In this document: one piece after another, positions 17,238-28,490 of the stretch
Position numbering within the stretch: the stretch's first letter is position 1
Layout: each line of letters starts with the position of its first letter
DNA from: Methylobacterium indicum
GTDB taxonomy: Bacteria > Pseudomonadota > Alphaproteobacteria > Rhizobiales > Beijerinckiaceae
Assembly (NCBI RefSeq): GCF_001043895.1
Contig: NZ_JTHF01000052.1
Coordinates: 1 to 64,000, forward strand
Reading direction: 5' to 3'
DNA: 64,000 bases
Program-made: the position numbers and the translations under genes
The notes under the pieces: model-generated
Told to the model about the DNA's origin: nothing
Database searches by the model: none
What the model saw: only the letters and a program-made list of their open reading frames with translations

Positions 17238-18275
17238 TCAGAGGGCGATGTCGATGCTCGCCGCGGTGCCGCGCTCGGCCTGGCCGTACTCGATGTGGGC
17301 GCGCAGGTTCGACGCCATGGCGCGCACGATGCGCGAGCCGAGACCGGTCCCCCGCGGCGTGCCGGCTCCCTGCCAGCCGACGCCGTCATCCGCCACCGTG
17401 AGGCGCAGGGTATCGCCGTCGCGGCGCGCCGTGATGCGGATCTCGCCGGTGACGCCCTCCGGATAGGCGTACTTGTAGGCGTTGGTCACGAGCTCGGTGA
17501 CGATCACCCCGAGCGACACCGCCTTGTCGGTCGCGACCTCGACCGGGGCGGCGTCGAGCAGGATGCGGTGGCTTTGGCCGGTGGCGTTCATCGCCCCGTC
17601 GAGATCCTCGACCAGGGTCGCCAGATAGGCATCGACCGCCACCACCCGCACGTCGTCGGAGGTGTAGAGCCGCCGGTGGATGCCGGCGATCGCCGTGATG
17701 CGGGTCTGGGTCTCCTCGAGCGCGGCGCGCGCCGAGGCGTCGGTGACCGCGTTGGCCTGCATCCGCACGAGCGCCGCCACCAGGGCGAGGCTGTTCGCGA
17801 CCCGGTGGTTGACCTCGCGCAGGAGCAGTTCGGCCCGGTCGCGCGCCTCGCGCACCTCGGCCTCGGCCCGCTCCTTCTCGCGCCGGGTGCGGTCCTGGAG
17901 CACGGCGGTCGCCACGGCCTCGGCGAGCAATTCGCGGAAGTGGCCCTGGAGGTCCTTCCAGACGTAGTCGACGGCCCCGGCCTTGAGCGCGGCGACGGCG
18001 ACGCGGCTGTCCTCGGACCCGGTGACGTAGATGACCGGCGGGGCGTCGGCCAGCGCCCGGATGCGCGGCAGGATGTCGAGGCCGGTCTCCATCGGCATGT
18101 GGTGGTCGAGGGCGACGACGTCGAAGCGCTCCGCCGCGATGCGGGCGAGCCCCGTCTCCCCGTCGGCCGCGTGCTCCACCGTGCAGCCCCGGGCGCCGAG
18201 CGTGCGGCTCACCAGCCGCGCCAGTCCGGGATCGTCGTCGATGTAGAGCAGGCGGACCGGTTCGCTCACGGTCAC
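17238..18275 (-). CDS. Receiver-HisKA_2 histidine kinase
   Basis: 345 residues from GTG 18275. That start overlaps the preceding stop by four bases (GTGA), so translation is coupled. Residues 1-120 are a receiver domain with acidic pocket Asp13-14, phospho-acceptor Asp57 and Lys107. A coiled linker follows (about 125-150), then a HisKA_2 dimerisation domain with His157 in REVNHRVANSL. The ATPase domain has ELVTNAYKYAYP, DDGVGW and GTGLGSRIV. Kinases of this family are typical of Alphaproteobacteria, including light and general stress signalling. As it has its own receiver, it may be controlled by the kinase encoded at 18892-21618 through phosphotransfer. Confidence 0.88.
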   Translation of the reverse strand: MTVSEPVRLLYIDDDPGLARLVSRTLGARGCTVEHAADGETGLARIAAERFDVVALDHHMPMETGLDILPRIRALADAPPVIYVTGSEDSRVAVAALKAGAVDYVWKDLQGHFRELLAEAVATAVLQDRTRREKERAEAEVREARDRAELLLREVNHRVANSLALVAALVRMQANAVTDASARAALEETQTRITAIAGIHRRLYTSDDVRVVAVDAYLATLVEDLDGAMNATGQSHRILLDAAPVEVATDKAVSLGVIVTELVTNAYKYAYPEGVTGEIRITARRDGDTLRLTVADDGVGWQGAGTPRGTGLGSRIVRAMASNLRAHIEYGQAERGTAASIDIAL

Positions 18276-18706
18276 GCGCTCTCCGGGACCTGCATCACCG
18301 AGAAGAACAGCCCGAGCTGGCGGATCGCGTTGGCGAAGCCCTCGTAGTTCACCGGCTTGGTGATGTAGACGTTGCAGCCGAGGTCGTAGCAGCGCTGGAT
18401 CTCGCGCTGGTCGTCGGTGGTGGTCAGGATCACCACGGGCGAGCGCTTGAGATGCGGGTTCGACTTGACCTTCTGCAGGATGTCGATCCCGGTCATGTCC
18501 GGCAGGTTGAGGTCGAGCAGGATCAGGAGCGGCCGGCCGGCATTGATCTCGCCGCTGCCGTCCGGCCCGAACAGGGCGGCGAGCGCGGAGGTGCCGTCCC
18601 GGAACGACTCGATGACGTTGTTCACGCCGGCGCGGCGGATGTTCCGCTCGATCAGCCGGGCATGGCCCTCGTCGTCCTCGATCATCACGATGTGTACGGC
18701 CGGCAC
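18272..18706 (-). CDS. Single-domain response regulator (Rcp1 type)
   Basis: 144 residues from GTG 18706, with GGGGAGA upstream. The receiver fold has Asp11-12, phospho-acceptor Asp65 in LLDLNLPDM, Thr in LTTTDDQ and Lys117 in ITKPVN. The insert with LFGPDGSGEINAGRPLLIL is typical of the Rcp1 subfamily that partners phytochrome-like and other PAS/GAF kinases. It has no output domain. It sits between a GAF/PAS kinase gene and a receiver-kinase gene, so it is probably the intermediate or sink in that relay. Confidence 0.88.
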   Translation of the reverse strand: MPAVHIVMIEDDEGHARLIERNIRRAGVNNVIESFRDGTSALAALFGPDGSGEINAGRPLLILLDLNLPDMTGIDILQKVKSNPHLKRSPVVILTTTDDQREIQRCYDLGCNVYITKPVNYEGFANAIRQLGLFFSVMQVPESA

Positions 18707-18891
18707 CTGACGTCTCCCCGCGGCATGGTCCCGGCCAGGCCGGCATTCTCTCGTCCGTTCCCGCCGATCGCGGACGGGGCGGGAGCCGGGCTCCCGCAAG
18801 TCTCTCTAGACTACATTCCGGCGCTTGCGCACGGGGCCGGCACCGAAAACATCGCGATCGCGTTAACGCCGCCCGGCCGCGCAACCCAGGG

Positions 18892-21618
18892 TCAGCTCTG
18901 CCGCAGCGGCAGCGTGACCGTGAAGGTTGTGCCCACCCCGACCTGCGAGGCGAGGTCGATCCGTCCGCCGAGCGCCCGCACCAGGGTGCGGACATGGGCG
19001 AGCCCGATCCCCTCCCCGGGCCGGTCCTGGGCGCCGGAGCGGCGGAAGAGCTCGAACACCCGGCCGTGGTCGCGGGCGTCGATGCCGCGGCCGTTGTCGG
19101 CGACCTGGAACACCGCGAGCCCGTCCGACACCGCACCCGTCACGGCGATCCGCCCGGGCCGGTTCCGGTCGAGGTACTTGATCGCGTTGTCGATCAGGTT
19201 GCCGAAGATCTGCTCCACGGCGACCCGGTCGGCGACGAGGCCGGGAAGGTCGCCGATCGTGATCGCGGCCCCCGCCGTCTCGGCCTGGTGGCGCTGCGCG
19301 TCGGCGAGCCCCTGGACCAGGGCGGTCATCGCCAGCGGCTCGGGCTGGAAGTTGCGCCGTCCCTCCCGCGACAGCTTCAGGATGGCGTTGATCAGGCCGT
19401 CCATCTTGGTGATCGCCGCCTTGATGAAGCTCACCGATTCGACGAGGTCGGCGTCGATCCGCGAGGCCTCCGGCCGGCCGGCCAGGGCGGCCCGGATGTC
19501 GTCCTGGCTCGCCTCGATCTCGCTCGTGAAGCCCATGATGTTCACGAGCGGCGCCCGGAGGTCGTGGCTGACGATGTAGGCGTAGCGCTGGATCTCCTCG
19601 TTCGATTCGCGCAAAGCCGCCTCCGCCGCGCGCTGCTCGGTGATGTCGGAATGCACCCCGACCCATTCGCGGATCGTCCCGTCGGGATCGAGCACCGGCA
19701 CCGCCTGGATGGCGTAGGTGCGAAACACCCCGTCATGGCGCCGCACCCGGTGCTCGTGGGTGTAGCGCCGGCGCCCGGCGACGGCCTGGTTCCAGGTCTC
19801 GACGCTGGCGGCCCGGTCGTCGGGATGCACCGCCTCGGCCCAGCCGTAGCCGGCATACTCGTCCGGCGTCTGGCCGGTCAGCGCGGCCCAGGCCGGCTGG
19901 TCGTTGGTCATCCGGCCGTCGGGGCCGTTGGTCCACAGGACGCCCCGCACCGCCTGGACGGCGGCCTCGAAGCGGTCCTGCCCGCGGCGCACCGAGGCGA
20001 ACAGGCGGGCATTGTCCATCGCCACCGCGGCCTGTCCGGCCAGGCCCTCGACCAGGGCCGCCTCGCGGGTGCCGAAGCGATGCGACTCGGGGTGGCCGAA
20101 CAGCAGCGCGCCCAGGGTGGCGCCGGTGCCCGACACCACCGGCACCGCCAGGTAGCTGCGCACCGGCAGGTGTCCCTTCGGCATGCCGCCGTGGCTGCCG
20201 TAGCGCGGATCGGTGGTCACGTCCTCGCTCAGGACCACGCCGCCGGCCGCGAAGGTCTGGCTGAACAGGGTCGTCACCCGCGGCAGGCCGAAGCGGGTGA
20301 AGGCCTCGCGGGGGCCGCCGGTGAGGCTGAGGAGCTGCCAGTGCTCCGGCCCGTCCGGGCCCTCCGGCACCCGCTCGAACAGGGCGCCGTAGGCCGCGCC
20401 GGTCAGGTGGGTGGCGGCCTCCACCACCGCGTCGCCGAGGCGCTGCCGGTCGAGCTCGCTCGCCAGCGCCGTGCCGAGCCGGTTCAGCACTTCGAGGCGC
20501 TGCGTCTCGGAGCGGAGCGCCGCGGCGGCGCTCTCGCGCTCGCTCGCCCGCTCGCGCTGGCGCTGGGCCGCCTCGGCGATCTCGGCGCTCACCGCCGCCA
20601 CTTCCGCCGGCACCCCGGCGAGCACCGGGGCCGGCCGGCCGCGGCCGAGCGCCACCGCCTGGTCGCGCAGGGCCTGGAGCGGCGCCGCGATGCCGCGGGC
20701 GAAGGCCAGCGCCAGGACGGCCGCGATGGCGGCCAGCATGATCCCGAGCCCGGCGAACCACACGAGCGAGGCCCGGACGGGTGCGGCCAGCGCCTCCTCG
20801 GGCACCCCGACGGCGATGCGCCAATCGGGCACGCCCGCCCGCGCATAGGCGATGAAGAACGGCTGGCCCTCCAGCGAGGTGCCGCGCCAGGTCCCTTCCG
20901 GGCCGGTGGCGAGGCGCAGGTCGTCGGGGGCCTTGGTGCCGGTGAAGCGCTCCGGCGCGCGGGTGCGGGTGAGCACCCGGTCGTCGCGGTCGACGACGCT
21001 CATCACCCAGTCCTTCGGCACCCCGCCGGAGGCGAGCACGTCGCGGATCCGGTCCGTCGGCAGGGAGAAGGACAAGAGGTAGAGAACCGCCTCACCGCCC
21101 CGGCGCATCACCGGCACCGTCACCCGGAAGCGCCCGTCGACCACGCCCGACACCGCCGGCCGTCCGGCCAGGGCCGCGGCATCGGCGGCATCGAGGCGCT
21201 CCGGCATCGGCTCGGCGCCGATGTCGATCAGCCGCCGGCCATCGGGATCGCGCAGGGTCGCCGAGAGGCCGCTGCGGCGGAAGAGTTCCTGCAACTGCTC
21301 GCGGAAGGCCGTCACGTCGCCGCGCTGGAGCGCGTTCGACAGGGTCAGGGCCTCCAGGGTGGCGGTCAGGCTCGCGACCTCGCGGTCGACCGCCGCCGCC
21401 TCCATCCGGGCCCGCCCCAGCGCCTCCGCCTCGAGGCGGGCGCGGGCAGCGCCCGCGAATTGCCACAGGACCACGCCGCCGAAGATCAGGATCGGCACCG
21501 CCAGGCCGAGGGCGAAGACGACGAGGCGGCGCACGATCGAGCCGGGGCGCGATCGCGCACGAGCCGGCCGGGCCGGGTCCGGCGGAGCCTTCGGGGCCTG
21601 CATCAGCATTCGTGACAT
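18892..21618 (-). CDS. Membrane-bound CACHE/HAMP/GAF/PAS sensor histidine kinase
   Basis: 908 residues from ATG 21618. Order: a membrane helix at about 28-52; a periplasmic CACHE-like sensor at about 60-275 (VDGRFRVTVPVMRRGGEA, YARAGVPDWRIAVGVP); a second helix at about 285-308; a HAMP-like segment; a GAF domain at about 385-540; a PAS domain with its PAC segment at about 550-660 (TGQTPDEYAGYGWAEAVHPD, IREWVGVHSDITEQR). The HisKA domain has His685 in IVSHDLRAPL, and the HATPase domain has NLIDNAIKYL, DNGRGI and GEGIGLAHV. No bilin-binding Cys was identified, so I call it a general small-molecule or redox sensor. The two regulator genes follow downstream. Confidence 0.88.
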   Translation of the reverse strand: MSRMLMQAPKAPPDPARPARARSRPGSIVRRLVVFALGLAVPILIFGGVVLWQFAGAARARLEAEALGRARMEAAAVDREVASLTATLEALTLSNALQRGDVTAFREQLQELFRRSGLSATLRDPDGRRLIDIGAEPMPERLDAADAAALAGRPAVSGVVDGRFRVTVPVMRRGGEAVLYLLSFSLPTDRIRDVLASGGVPKDWVMSVVDRDDRVLTRTRAPERFTGTKAPDDLRLATGPEGTWRGTSLEGQPFFIAYARAGVPDWRIAVGVPEEALAAPVRASLVWFAGLGIMLAAIAAVLALAFARGIAAPLQALRDQAVALGRGRPAPVLAGVPAEVAAVSAEIAEAAQRQRERASERESAAAALRSETQRLEVLNRLGTALASELDRQRLGDAVVEAATHLTGAAYGALFERVPEGPDGPEHWQLLSLTGGPREAFTRFGLPRVTTLFSQTFAAGGVVLSEDVTTDPRYGSHGGMPKGHLPVRSYLAVPVVSGTGATLGALLFGHPESHRFGTREAALVEGLAGQAAVAMDNARLFASVRRGQDRFEAAVQAVRGVLWTNGPDGRMTNDQPAWAALTGQTPDEYAGYGWAEAVHPDDRAASVETWNQAVAGRRRYTHEHRVRRHDGVFRTYAIQAVPVLDPDGTIREWVGVHSDITEQRAAEAALRESNEEIQRYAYIVSHDLRAPLVNIMGFTSEIEASQDDIRAALAGRPEASRIDADLVESVSFIKAAITKMDGLINAILKLSREGRRNFQPEPLAMTALVQGLADAQRHQAETAGAAITIGDLPGLVADRVAVEQIFGNLIDNAIKYLDRNRPGRIAVTGAVSDGLAVFQVADNGRGIDARDHGRVFELFRRSGAQDRPGEGIGLAHVRTLVRALGGRIDLASQVGVGTTFTVTLPLRQS

Positions 21619-21650
21619 CCTCGCGCGGCACGCCGGCGACCGGATCGGTT

Positions 21651-21678
21651 CCGCGCGCCCGACCGGTCGGGCGCGCGG
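21651..21678. terminator. 28-base perfect palindrome between thiC and the kinase operon
   Basis: CCGCGCGCCCGACC is followed directly by its exact complement GGTCGGGCGCGCGG, a perfect 28-base palindrome. It lies 9 bases past the thiC stop (minus strand) and 33 bases before the kinase start, so it is well placed to end thiC transcription. A protein-binding site is an alternative. No T-tract. Confidence 0.55.
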
Positions 21679-21687
21679 AGGACGCGC

Positions 21688-23736
<2,049 letters not shown>

Positions 23737-23904
23737 CCATCACTGTCCGGCGGCGGGGGAGGTTTGTCAATCGCGGCTCCGGGGGCGATCCCGAGTCACG
23801 CTGCGGCATCCGGGCCCCCGCGACATCGCCCGCACGGCCTTGAACCCCGGCCGCCCGGCGACCCAGATACGCAGGAGTTTTCCCCGCCCTTGCAGGAGCT
23901 GGCC

Positions 23905-24279
23905 TTGGGACGCCGAGAGCGGCGCTGGCGCGACGACGACCCCTCGACCCATGGCTCGGGGACCCGCCCGGCGGTGATCTGCCCGCTCTGCGAGCGGCCG
24001 ATCCCGCCCGGCGCCCGCCAGAGCCGGCACCACCTGACGCCGAAGCTGAAGGGCGGCACCCACGGCGAGACCGTGCAGCTGCACCAGATCTGCCACTCGG
24101 CGATCCATGCCCGGCACAGCGAGGCGGAGCTGGCGCGGCGCCTCAACGACGTCGAGAGCCTGCGGGCCGAGCCCGAGATCGCCCGCTTCCTCACCTGGGT
24201 GCGGACCAAGCCCGACGATTTCCACGCCGCGACGCGGATGACCCGGATGCGGCGCGAGACGAAGCGGAGCGTCCGGTAG
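23905..24279 (+). CDS. HNH endonuclease-like protein
   Basis: About 124 residues, ending at TAG 24279. The start is uncertain: TTG 23905 has AGGAG eight bases upstream; TTG 23890 and GTG 23974 are alternatives and there is no in-frame ATG nearby. The HNH core is clear: a CPLCERPIPPG zinc knuckle, then QSRHHLTPKLKGGTHGE and LHQICHSAIHARHSEAEL. The four ligands (CxxC, and Cys/His in the second half) and the HH pair look intact. Such small HNH proteins are common in Rhizobiales chromosomes; the biological target is unknown. It is transcribed away from thiC. Confidence 0.7.
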   Translation: MGRRERRWRDDDPSTHGSGTRPAVICPLCERPIPPGARQSRHHLTPKLKGGTHGETVQLHQICHSAIHARHSEAELARRLNDVESLRAEPEIARFLTWVRTKPDDFHAATRMTRMRRETKRSVR

Positions 24280-24404
24280 CCGGCAACCCTCGGGCGGTAA
24301 GGTGAATCGCCTCTTGCCCGGTTCGCTGCAATTTACGGGACCGGGCCCGATTCGATCTTTACGTCTCCCTGTCAGCCTCGCGGGCGATCCTCCGGAGACG
24401 CCCG

Positions 24405-25544
24405 ATGTCCGCCCGTCCCAACACCGAACCCGCCCTCTCGGTCCGGCCGGACGATCCCGTTCGCCCGCGCGCGGGGACCGCCCCGGGGCGCCTCGCCTGG
24501 GTCGATGTCGCCAAGGGCATCTGCATCATCCTCGTGGTGATGATGCACTCGACCCTCGGCGTCGGCGAGGCGATGGGGGGCGAGGGCTTCATGCATCACG
24601 TCGTGGAGTTCGCCAAACCGTTCCGGATCCCGGATTTCTTCCTGCTCTCGGGCCTGTTCGTCGGCCGGGTCGTCGATCGCGACTGGCGGCTCTTCGCCGA
24701 CCGGCGCATCGTCCACTTCGCGTATTTCTACCTGCTGTGGATGGTGCTCCAGTCGGCGGTGAAGTACGGCCAGATCACCGACGGCGCGGGGCCCGGCGCC
24801 TTCGCGGCCCATCTCGCCCACGGCCTGATCGAGCCCTACTCGACCCTGTGGTTCATCTACCTGCTGGCGGTCTTCTCGGTCGTCGTGAAGCTCCTGCGCC
24901 GGCTGCCCTGGCCGCTGCTGCTGATCGGCGCCGCCCTCCTCCAGCTCGCCCCGGTCCATACCGGCTCGACGCTGATCGACGAGTTCTGCGACCGGCTGGT
25001 CTACTTCGTCGCCGGCTACCTGTTCGCCGCCCGGATCTTCGCCCTGGCCGACTGGGTGCGGGCGCGAGCCGGCCTCGCGCTCCTCGGCCTCGCCGCCTGG
25101 GCGTCGATCGAGGCGTTCCTCGTCTTCACGCCGACCGGGCTGACCTCCCACCCGACGCTCGCCAGCCTGCCGGTGGTGAGCCTGATGCTCGGCGCCGCCG
25201 GCGCGCTTGCCATCGTGGCGACCGCCGCCCTCCTCACCCGGACCGGCGGCCCGGTGACCGCCGCCCTGCGGGCCTGCGGCGAGCGCTCGATCGTGATCTA
25301 CCTCGCCTTCTTCCTGCCGATGGCGGCCCTGCGCACGGCCCTCGTGCGCAGCGGGGTGATCGAGGATATCGGCCTCGTCGCGCTCCTCGTGACGCTGACC
25401 GCCGTGGTGGTGCCGCTCGCCATCGAGCGGGTGATCCGCCACACCCCGGCCCGGTTCCTGTTCCGGCGTCCGGCCGCCTTCCACCTCGTCGGCGAGGACG
25501 AGGCCCGCCCGGCGCCGCGCCTCGCCGCCGCACCGACGGCCTGA
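24405..25544 (+). CDS. Membrane acyltransferase (acyltransferase 3 / OpgC-like)
   Basis: 379 residues from ATG 24405. It starts with WVDVAKGICIILVVMMHST, the N-terminal helix and His of the acyltransferase-3 family. Ten or so membrane segments follow, with FRIPDFFLLSGLFVGR and STLWFIYLLAVF in the expected places. Members transfer acetyl or succinyl groups to sugars, glucans or exopolysaccharides at the inner membrane. The acceptor is unknown. A strong intrinsic terminator follows. Confidence 0.85.
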   Translation: MSARPNTEPALSVRPDDPVRPRAGTAPGRLAWVDVAKGICIILVVMMHSTLGVGEAMGGEGFMHHVVEFAKPFRIPDFFLLSGLFVGRVVDRDWRLFADRRIVHFAYFYLLWMVLQSAVKYGQITDGAGPGAFAAHLAHGLIEPYSTLWFIYLLAVFSVVVKLLRRLPWPLLLIGAALLQLAPVHTGSTLIDEFCDRLVYFVAGYLFAARIFALADWVRARAGLALLGLAAWASIEAFLVFTPTGLTSHPTLASLPVVSLMLGAAGALAIVATAALLTRTGGPVTAALRACGERSIVIYLAFFLPMAALRTALVRSGVIEDIGLVALLVTLTAVVVPLAIERVIRHTPARFLFRRPAAFHLVGEDEARPAPRLAAAPTA

Positions 25545-25616
25545 GCTCGCCAGGCCCTTCCAAGTCCCGTCAAGGCCCGCCAAGCATTCCCAAGCGAAAT
25601 CACGCCACACGACAGG

Positions 25617-25641
25617 ACGGCGCCCCGCGGGGCGCCGTTTT
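25617..25641 (+). terminator. Rho-independent terminator after the acyltransferase gene
   Basis: ACGGCGCCCCG and CGGGGCGCCGT form a perfect palindrome (25617-25638), followed by TTTT (25638-25641). It lies about 70 bases after the stop at 25544. This is the best canonical terminator in the window. Confidence 0.8.
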
Positions 25642-25827
25642 CGTTGGTGCACGCGATCGTCGCGGACGGGAGCAGTTGCGCGCCAGCTAACCGTTACGCT
25701 GAAGGCGCACTGGACACCCTGCCCTTCAAGTCGAGGATCAGTCCCGCAAAATTCGGACATTGCGCTTTACCGACCGTAAGGCATTCCTCCCGCAAGGTCC
25801 CCGCCATTCACGCATGGGACGAGCCTC

Positions 25828-26172
25828 ATGGCCGCGCGATCCCGCCTCCAGGATGGCACCGGTCTGCTGCTCCTGACCTTGGCCCCGTTCCTGGTCGTCG
25901 CTCTGCCGCGCTCGGACGCGGTGGCGGTGCTCGGCCGTCCGGGCGCCGGGATCGGCGAGGCGGCCGCGATCGTGGCCGCCGCTGGCGGCCGGCTCGTTCG
26001 CGCAGGCCCGGCCGGCCTGGTCGTCGCGCGCTCGGAGGCGCCCGGCTTCGTCCGGCGCCTCTACGGCGCCGGCGCCTGGCTGGTCCTCGATCCGCTCGTC
26101 GCCGGCGGCTGCGGCCCCTCCCCGCCCGCGACCTCCCGTCATTCTCCACCGTCACCGAGCACCGCCCGCTGA
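25828..26172 (+). CDS. Small exported protein coupled to the chemoreceptor gene
   Basis: 114 residues from ATG 25828. Residues 10-27 ([18 protein letters not shown]) form one hydrophobic segment, either a signal anchor or signal peptide. The periplasmic part has alternating [26 protein letters not shown] and [14 protein letters not shown], ending with GGCG and a Ser/Pro tail. The stop TGA overlaps the ATG of the next gene by one base (TGATG), so the two are translationally coupled. I do not know a named family. From position I infer it supports the chemoreceptor, for example as a periplasmic sensory or stabilising partner. Confidence 0.65.
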   Translation: MAARSRLQDGTGLLLLTLAPFLVVALPRSDAVAVLGRPGAGIGEAAAIVAAAGGRLVRAGPAGLVVARSEAPGFVRRLYGAGAWLVLDPLVAGGCGPSPPATSRHSPPSPSTAR

Positions 26173-27632
26173 TGACCGACGTCGACGACCTCCGCCGTTC
26201 CTTCGCCCGCATCCTGATCCCGCTGCTCTGGGCCCATGTGCCGGTCGCCGCCGGCCTGCCGCTGATCGCCGGTGACGGAGCCGCCCTGGTGCCGGGCACG
26301 GCCGCAACCCTGCTCGCGGGCATCGCCACCCTGTCGTGGTGGCGCGACCCGATCGGGCTGCGGACCCGGCTCGCCACCGCGTTCGCGCTCGTCGGCATGG
26401 CGGCGGTGCTGCTCTATGCCAGCGCCGGGCATCCCTGGCAGGTCGACCTGCACATGTATTTCTTCGCCTGCCTGGCGGTGCTCGCCGGCTGGTGCGACTG
26501 GCGGGTGATCCTGGCGGCCACCGGCGCCACGGCCGTGCACCACCTCGTGCTGAACCTCGTCCTGCCGGCCGCCGTCTTCCCGGCGGGCGGCGATCTCGGC
26601 CGGGTGCTCCTCCACGCCGTGATCCTGACGATCGAGGCGGCGGTGCTGGCCCGGATCTGCCACACCGTCGCCCGAACGCTGGCCGGGCTCGCCGCCTCCG
26701 AGCGGGAGGCCAAGGCCCAGATGGCGCGCCTGCGCGCCCTGGAGCAGGACGGCGAGGCGGCCCGTCGGGCTGCCGAGCACGAGCGGCGCGAGGGCGTGCT
26801 GCGGATGGCGGCGGCCTTCGAGGCGGCGGTCGGCGGCATCGTCGGCGAGGTCGCGGCCTCGGCGGGCGACCTGCAGGCGACCGCGAGGGCGATGTCGCGG
26901 ACCGCCGGCACCGCCGCCGACCGCTCGGCCGAGGCCGATGCCGCCGCCGGTCGGGCGGCGGGGGATGTCGGCGCCGTCGCGGCGGCGACGCGGGAGCTCG
27001 GGGCGTCCGTGCGCGAGGTCGGCCAGCAGGTCGGCGAGACCGCCGGCCTCGCCCGCGCCGCCGTCGCCGAGGCGGACCGTTCGGCCGCCCTGGTGGGGGC
27101 TCTCAGCGAGGCGGCCGCGCGCATCGGCGACGTCGTCACGATGATCTCGGCGATCGCCGACCAGACCAACCTCCTGGCGTTGAACGCCACCATCGAGGCT
27201 GCCCGCGCGGGCGCGGCGGGGCGGGGCTTTGCGGTGGTGGCGGCGGAGGTGAAGGAACTCGCCGCCCAGACCGCCCGGGCGACCGGCGAGATCGGCGGCC
27301 AGATCGGCCGGATCCAGGACGCCACCGGCGACGCCGTCCGGGCGATTGAGGCGATCGGCGGGCGCATCCGCGGCATCGACGGGGTGGCGGCCGCGGTGGC
27401 GGCGGCCGTCGAGGAGCAGGAAGCGGCGACCCGGGAGATCCTGCGCGCCATGGAGCGGGCCACCGCCGGGACGGGCTCGCTCACCGCGACGATCGGTGCG
27501 GTGGCCGAGGCCGCCGGCACCACCGGCACCGTCGCCAGCCGGGTGCTGGCCTCCGCCGACGCGCTCACGCACCAGGCCGAGCATCTCGGTGCCGAGGTCG
27601 AGCGCTTCCTCGGCGGCGTCCGGGCGGCGTGA
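26172..27632 (+). CDS. Methyl-accepting chemotaxis protein with a multi-pass N-terminal domain
   Basis: 486 residues from ATG 26172. The first 170 residues form about six closely spaced membrane helices with almost no periplasmic loop. They contain [17 protein letters not shown] (His87, His94), CDWR and AVHHLVLN (His123-124). This contrasts with the usual receptor, which has two helices around a large periplasmic domain. A coiled coil follows, then the signalling hairpin with [20 protein letters not shown] near residue 330 and [15 protein letters not shown]. The conserved His residues could bind a metal, haem or other cofactor; that is inference. The preceding small exported protein is coupled by a one-base overlap. 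Confidence 0.85.
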   Translation: MTDVDDLRRSFARILIPLLWAHVPVAAGLPLIAGDGAALVPGTAATLLAGIATLSWWRDPIGLRTRLATAFALVGMAAVLLYASAGHPWQVDLHMYFFACLAVLAGWCDWRVILAATGATAVHHLVLNLVLPAAVFPAGGDLGRVLLHAVILTIEAAVLARICHTVARTLAGLAASEREAKAQMARLRALEQDGEAARRAAEHERREGVLRMAAAFEAAVGGIVGEVAASAGDLQATARAMSRTAGTAADRSAEADAAAGRAAGDVGAVAAATRELGASVREVGQQVGETAGLARAAVAEADRSAALVGALSEAAARIGDVVTMISAIADQTNLLALNATIEAARAGAAGRGFAVVAAEVKELAAQTARATGEIGGQIGRIQDATGDAVRAIEAIGGRIRGIDGVAAAVAAAVEEQEAATREILRAMERATAGTGSLTATIGAVAEAAGTTGTVASRVLASADALTHQAEHLGAEVERFLGGVRAA

Positions 27633-27644
27633 GCGGCTCCGGCT

Positions 27645-28490
27645 TCACGCCCTCTGCCGCGGCCGCACCAGCCGGTCGAGGAAGTTCGCGATCTCGCGCC
27701 GGCGCCGCTCCGGCACCAGCACCTCGGCGGTGACGCCGAGGCGCCAGGCGAGGTCGGCCCGGCCCTCCGGGTCGCGGTGCAGGTCGCGCAGGGCATCCGC
27801 GTAGGCGTGGAGCGCGGCCTCGTCCGGGCACAGGCCCGCCTCCACCACGCCCTCGGCGGACAGCCGCAGCATCGCCGCGACCTCGTCGAGGTCGAGCTCG
27901 GGATGGTACTGCGTGCCCCAGAACACGCCGCCGCCGAGGCGGATCTCGATCGCCTGCACGTCGAGGCGGTCGTTGCCGGCGAGCACCGTGCTGCGAGGGG
28001 GCGGCTCGATCACCGCGTCGTCGTGGATCGCCGGGGCGTCCCAGGAGGGCGGCCGGCCGGCCAGCAGCGGATGGTCCGCTCCAGCCTCGGTCCGGCTGAT
28101 GGCGCGGGCGAGCCCGTATTCCGGGCCCCGCGGGTTGCGGGCGGCCCGTCCCCCGGCGATCGTCGCCGCCACCTGCACGCCCCAGCACGAGCCGAAGACC
28201 GGCACGCCCGCTTCCAGCGCCGCCCGCACGAGGTCGCATTGGCGCGTCACCGCGGGGCCGCCCTCCTCGACATGCAGGGTCGAGCCGGTGAGCACCAGGG
28301 CATTGCACGCGTCGAGCGCCCGCGGCAGCGTCGCTCCCGCATCCGCCGGGGCGACGAGGTGGCAGGTCGCGTCCGGGGCGAGCTTTTCCAGGATTCCCGC
28401 ATAGGTCTCGGCCGAGGTCCGGCCGCACACCGCGACATGCCGCTCGCGGCCGTCCCGGTCGTTCCCATCCGCCACCAGCAGGTGCAGCAT
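27645..28490 (-). CDS. Class I glutamine amidotransferase-like protein
   Basis: 281 residues from ATG 28490, which has AAGGAG six bases upstream. It carries the triad of class I amidotransferases: nucleophile Cys102 in VFGSCWGVQV, and His/Glu in GTQYHPELD near residue 187. It has no synthetase domain attached, so it is a stand-alone amidase of the GMP-synthase-like or gamma-glutamyl hydrolase-like kind. C-terminal residues 200-281 are charged and helical. The substrate is unknown. It is divergent from the penicillin-binding protein gene. Confidence 0.8.
   Translation of the reverse strand: MLHLLVADGNDRDGRERHVAVCGRTSAETYAGILEKLAPDATCHLVAPADAGATLPRALDACNALVLTGSTLHVEEGGPAVTRQCDLVRAALEAGVPVFGSCWGVQVAATIAGGRAARNPRGPEYGLARAISRTEAGADHPLLAGRPPSWDAPAIHDDAVIEPPPRSTVLAGNDRLDVQAIEIRLGGGVFWGTQYHPELDLDEVAAMLRLSAEGVVEAGLCPDEAALHAYADALRDLHRDPEGRADLAWRLGVTAEVLVPERRRREIANFLDRLVRPRQRA

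Noticed and set aside
16930-17466. Plus-strand frame starting in the AT-rich region
   Set aside because: Only the first 40 residues look protein-like; the rest runs antisense through the kinase gene and turns into Arg/Pro-rich nonsense.
18994-21615. 873-codon open frame antisense to the sensor kinase
   Set aside because: Composition is Arg/Gly/Ala/His-rich without domains. The opposite strand encodes a complete histidine kinase.
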